DNA of 64,000 nucleotides from Idiomarina sp. GTDB taxonomy: Bacteria > Pseudomonadota > Gammaproteobacteria > Enterobacterales > Alteromonadaceae. The translations under genes were made by a program, and so were the position numbers. Of this stretch, positions 61,626 to 64,000 are shown piece after piece. Numbering within the stretch: the stretch's first letter is position 1; every line of letters starts with the position of its first letter. Where the stretch lies: contig JAIUMU010000005.1 of the NCBI GenBank assembly GCA_022565355.1, forward strand, positions 124,001 through 188,000, in the 5' to 3' direction. The notes below the pieces were generated by a model that searched no databases, had not been told where the DNA came from, and saw nothing but the letters and a program-made list of their open reading frames with translations.

Positions 61626-63533
61626 ATGGAATACACTAAAACTGATCGCAGGTTGCGTTTTAACCGCCGCTTAACCACGCGCCTATTATTGCGAATTACA
61701 TTATGGTCGGTAAGCGCTGTACTGATCGTTTTGGTGATTAGCTTTGCCCTATCGTTTCACGCCGCTAAAGAAAGCCGTATCACCGAGCTTGCCGATTTAT
61801 CTGAGCAGCGCATTAATATTCATACCGAACAATTCCGCCAAGCCGAACGTTCCGCTGCAGTTATGGCTGATCGCTTCTTAACACGCTATCAGGCGTTTGC
61901 AGATCATCCACAATTTGCCGCTAATTTTTCCGCATGGCACCATGAAACAGAGCCTGGAGTATTTCGCCTGAAGCCGGAGTTCCATGATGGCATAGCGCAA
62001 TCGGGAAATTACTTTCAGCACCTATCTACCTTTGTTGGGCCGCGTCAAGAACCACTTACCGATGAACTGAAAGCACGTATTGTAATTGCCGAGCTGGTAT
62101 TGAATGAACTTGGGCCTGCTTGGCATGGCCGCGTTGCTAATAGCCACATCTCTATGCCTGAAAACATCATTGCGGTGTATTCGCAAACCCACCCGTGGGG
62201 GCAGCTAGCCGCGAGTGATTTAGTGATCACCGATTTCGCCGTTGTGCGCTCTACACTGCAAGCACATAACCCGGAACGCCAAGCCGCTTGGACAGGCCTC
62301 TATTATGATTTATCAGCCGAATATTGGACCATTACTTATCAGTTGCCGGTGGATTATGCTGGCCAGCACTTAATGAATGCCAGCCATGATGTAGCCCTAA
62401 ACGAGATGCTTCCGGCTCTTATTGAACCCCGGGAAGAAGGTGTGCAGCACTTTTTATTTAACGAGAACGCCCAGTTGATTGCAGCAGCAGAAACGTTAAA
62501 AGAAACGTATCAGCAAAAAGGGATATTGGCTGTTGATAAGCTTACGAACCCAATTTACGCAGCAATTTATGCAGAGATTTCCGAACACGGATTTCATCAA
62601 GAGCAGTTTATATTGCGCGAAGCGATTGATGGCCAAGTATTAATTGCCAAACCCTTGGATGGGCTTGATTGGTGGCACGTTACCTTATATCCGTACAAGA
62701 ATATCCAGCAGGCTGCGTTATGGGCACCATTAAAAATGGCAGTGGCCACCTTAACCTTGCTTGGGTTCATTTTACTACTGGTGTACTTGATGATTAACCG
62801 CCACGTTTCCAAACCTCTTCGCCAACTATCAGATATGGCAGCGTTGATTGGTGACAAAAAGTATCAGCAGGTTATTTCTAGCGAGCTACTTACCGAGCAT
62901 GCGCGCAGCGAAGTGGGGTTATTAGTGCGCTCATTCCGCACCATGGCTTCGCGTTTGTTAGAGAACCAACAGAATCTTGAAACTCTAGTAGCGAAACGTA
63001 CTGAGCAGTTGGCTGCGGCAAATGCTAAGTTGGAGCAAATGGCGCACTTAGATGGCTTAACGGGCTTACTAAATCGGCGAGCGTTTGATGCTCATATAGA
63101 ACGCGCCCATCAACAAGCACAAACTAAAAACATCGGGTTATTGTTCTGTGATTTAGATTTCTTCAAGCAATACAATGATCATTATGGTCATCAAGCGGGT
63201 GATGAGGCCTTAATTGCGGTGGCGAAATGCTTACAAGACCTAGGTATGGGGCAAGTGTATCGGTATGGCGGCGAAGAGCTAGCGCTGCTTGTTGAACTGC
63301 CCGAACAACACCCAAGCGAGCAACCAGAACAGCAGGCCCGCGCAATCGCTGAACAATTGCGGCAAGCAGTATTAGCACTCAAGATTGAACACGCGCTTAG
63401 CAACCATAATACCCTTTCAATGAGTATTGGCGTGCATTTGCTGAATCCAAATATCAGCGTTGCTGAAAATTTAATTGCGGCCGACGAGAAGCTATATTCT
63501 GCGAAGAAGGCCGGCCGCAATCAAGTGTGCTAG
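61626..63533 (+). CDS. Membrane diguanylate cyclase with HAMP, GGEEL site
   Basis: A 635-residue protein: TM1 about 25-48, periplasmic sensor about 50-355, TM2 near 365-392, HAMP linker (RHVSKPLRQLSDMAALIG), short coiled coil (ENQQNLETLVAKRTEQLAAA), then GGDEF domain (LDGLTGLLNRRAFD; CDLDFFKQYNDHYGH; catalytic YRYGGEEL, about 550). Phe of GG(D/E)EF is Leu, a tolerated change in some enzymes. No RxxD inhibitory site. Likely makes c-di-GMP; activity should be tested. Confidence 0.87.
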   Translation: MEYTKTDRRLRFNRRLTTRLLLRITLWSVSAVLIVLVISFALSFHAAKESRITELADLSEQRINIHTEQFRQAERSAAVMADRFLTRYQAFADHPQFAANFSAWHHETEPGVFRLKPEFHDGIAQSGNYFQHLSTFVGPRQEPLTDELKARIVIAELVLNELGPAWHGRVANSHISMPENIIAVYSQTHPWGQLAASDLVITDFAVVRSTLQAHNPERQAAWTGLYYDLSAEYWTITYQLPVDYAGQHLMNASHDVALNEMLPALIEPREEGVQHFLFNENAQLIAAAETLKETYQQKGILAVDKLTNPIYAAIYAEISEHGFHQEQFILREAIDGQVLIAKPLDGLDWWHVTLYPYKNIQQAALWAPLKMAVATLTLLGFILLLVYLMINRHVSKPLRQLSDMAALIGDKKYQQVISSELLTEHARSEVGLLVRSFRTMASRLLENQQNLETLVAKRTEQLAAANAKLEQMAHLDGLTGLLNRRAFDAHIERAHQQAQTKNIGLLFCDLDFFKQYNDHYGHQAGDEALIAVAKCLQDLGMGQVYRYGGEELALLVELPEQHPSEQPEQQARAIAEQLRQAVLALKIEHALSNHNTLSMSIGVHLLNPNISVAENLIAADEKLYSAKKAGRNQVC

Positions 63534-63548
63534 TAAGCAAATACCCCG

Positions 63549-64000
63549 TTATAAAATGAAGCGGCTGAGATCTTCGTTATCAGCTAAGTCATTCAAGTAT
63601 TTGTTCACGTAATCTCTATCGATGGTAATGGATTGCCCTTCCATATCCGATGCATTAAATGAGATTTCTTCCATTAATCGTTCCAGTACCGTGTGCAAAC
63701 GGCGCGCGCCGATGTTTTCTGTTCTCTCATTCACCTGCCAGGCAATTTCTGCAATTCGGCGAATGCCATTTTCAGTAAACCCAATAGTTACGCCTTCGGT
63801 AGCCATTAGCGCCATATATTGCATGGTAAGCGAAGCATTCGGTTCGGTAAGAATACGCACGAAATCTTCAGTAGTGAGTGCTTTTAAGCTTACCCGAATC
63901 GGCAAACGGCCCTGCAGTTCAGGAATTAAATCTGAAGGCTTGGCAATTTGAAACGCACCCGAAGCAATAAACAAAATATGGTCGGTTTTTACCATGCCAT
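63549..64000 (-). CDS. hslU: HslU, ATPase of the HslUV protease (3' part)
   Basis: C-terminal 150 residues of the AAA+ unfoldase HslU, running off the window end. [22 protein letters not shown] begins the visible part, then arginine finger region [15 protein letters not shown], sensor-2 [18 protein letters not shown] and the C-terminal [12 protein letters not shown] that docks to HslV. hslV and the rest lie beyond the window. Convergent with the GGDEF gene. Confidence 0.96.
   Translation of the reverse strand, partial: GMVKTDHILFIASGAFQIAKPSDLIPELQGRLPIRVSLKALTTEDFVRILTEPNASLTMQYMALMATEGVTIGFTENGIRRIAEIAWQVNERTENIGARRLHTVLERLMEEISFNASDMEGQSITIDRDYVNKYLNDLADNEDLSRFIL

Noticed and set aside
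1..64000. CRISPR array, tRNA or rRNA genes, complete prophage or transposase
   Set aside because: No regularly spaced repeats, cloverleaf sequences, rRNA segments, integrase or transposase coding regions were recognised on either strand.

Overview
The window is a stretch of gammaproteobacterial chromosome of moderate GC content, coding densely on both strands. Housekeeping content (glnA-glnL-glnG, typA, dsbA, yihY-dtd-yiiD, yicC, rph-pyrE, trmL, rraA next to hslU, a divergent hut cluster) and the style of the proteins point to Alteromonadales, most likely an Idiomarinaceae-type marine bacterium; the family assignment is inference. No rRNA, tRNA, CRISPR array or complete insertion sequence was recognised.

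Layout. 1-1350: end of a DUF2975 membrane protein, its XRE regulator and a CLCA_X-type protein with an HExxH motif. 1353-2840: complete AbiE-type type IV toxin-antitoxin pair with promoter and operator dyad. 2848-5429: L-lactate permease and D-2-hydroxyacid (lactate) dehydrogenase. 5518-7780: DUF4236 fusion protein, a hairpin-rich intergenic segment, and two orphan genes. 7828-12698: six-gene leftward run containing a lipoprotein, a CPXCG protein, a SAM methyltransferase, a PLD-nuclease/SF2-helicase fusion and a NERD nuclease-like membrane protein. 12818-17244: secreted alpha/beta hydrolase, kynureninase, ChaC-like cyclotransferase, an EEP hydrolase and a MipA/OmpV outer membrane protein.

17391-26038 is the main accessory (defence/toxin-antitoxin) island: an AbiEi antitoxin with a beautifully flanked promoter, a truncated AbiEii toxin remnant, a hipB-hipA-SEC-C operon, a second convergent hipB-hipA pair with a long dyad operator, and a second PLD-helicase (with DUF3427-like C-terminus). 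The two PLD-helicases share the same core and are the best candidates for an undescribed defence function, the first one within a methyltransferase-helicase-NERD operon.

26217-45955 is mostly core: yicC divergent from rph-pyrE, two secreted proteins (an S51/cyanophycinase-like protein that has lost its catalytic residues, and a CFI-box protein), trmL, a lysophospholipase-like hydrolase, a CpxAR-like two-component pair, and glnALG with a sigma-54 promoter and NtrC sites, then dsbA-like lipoprotein, typA, a Cache-GGDEF protein, hemolysin III family protein and a DUF3081-like protein. 46015-50363 is an RND efflux operon with an 18-bp palindrome at its promoter. 50436-54543 holds small membrane proteins, a Fur-box-controlled DUF2061-SDR operon, and dtd-yihY divergent from yiiD. 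54540-60941 is the histidine utilisation cluster: hutC-hutU-hutH leftward, hutI rightward, hutG leftward; HutH carries Cys in place of the MIO serine. The window ends with rraA, a second GGDEF protein and the 3' part of hslU.

Working logic: nitrogen control (NtrBC, GlnA), histidine and kynurenine catabolism and lactate use fit a protein- and amino-acid-degrading marine heterotroph; the toxin-antitoxin and helicase/nuclease modules sit in gaps between these core blocks.
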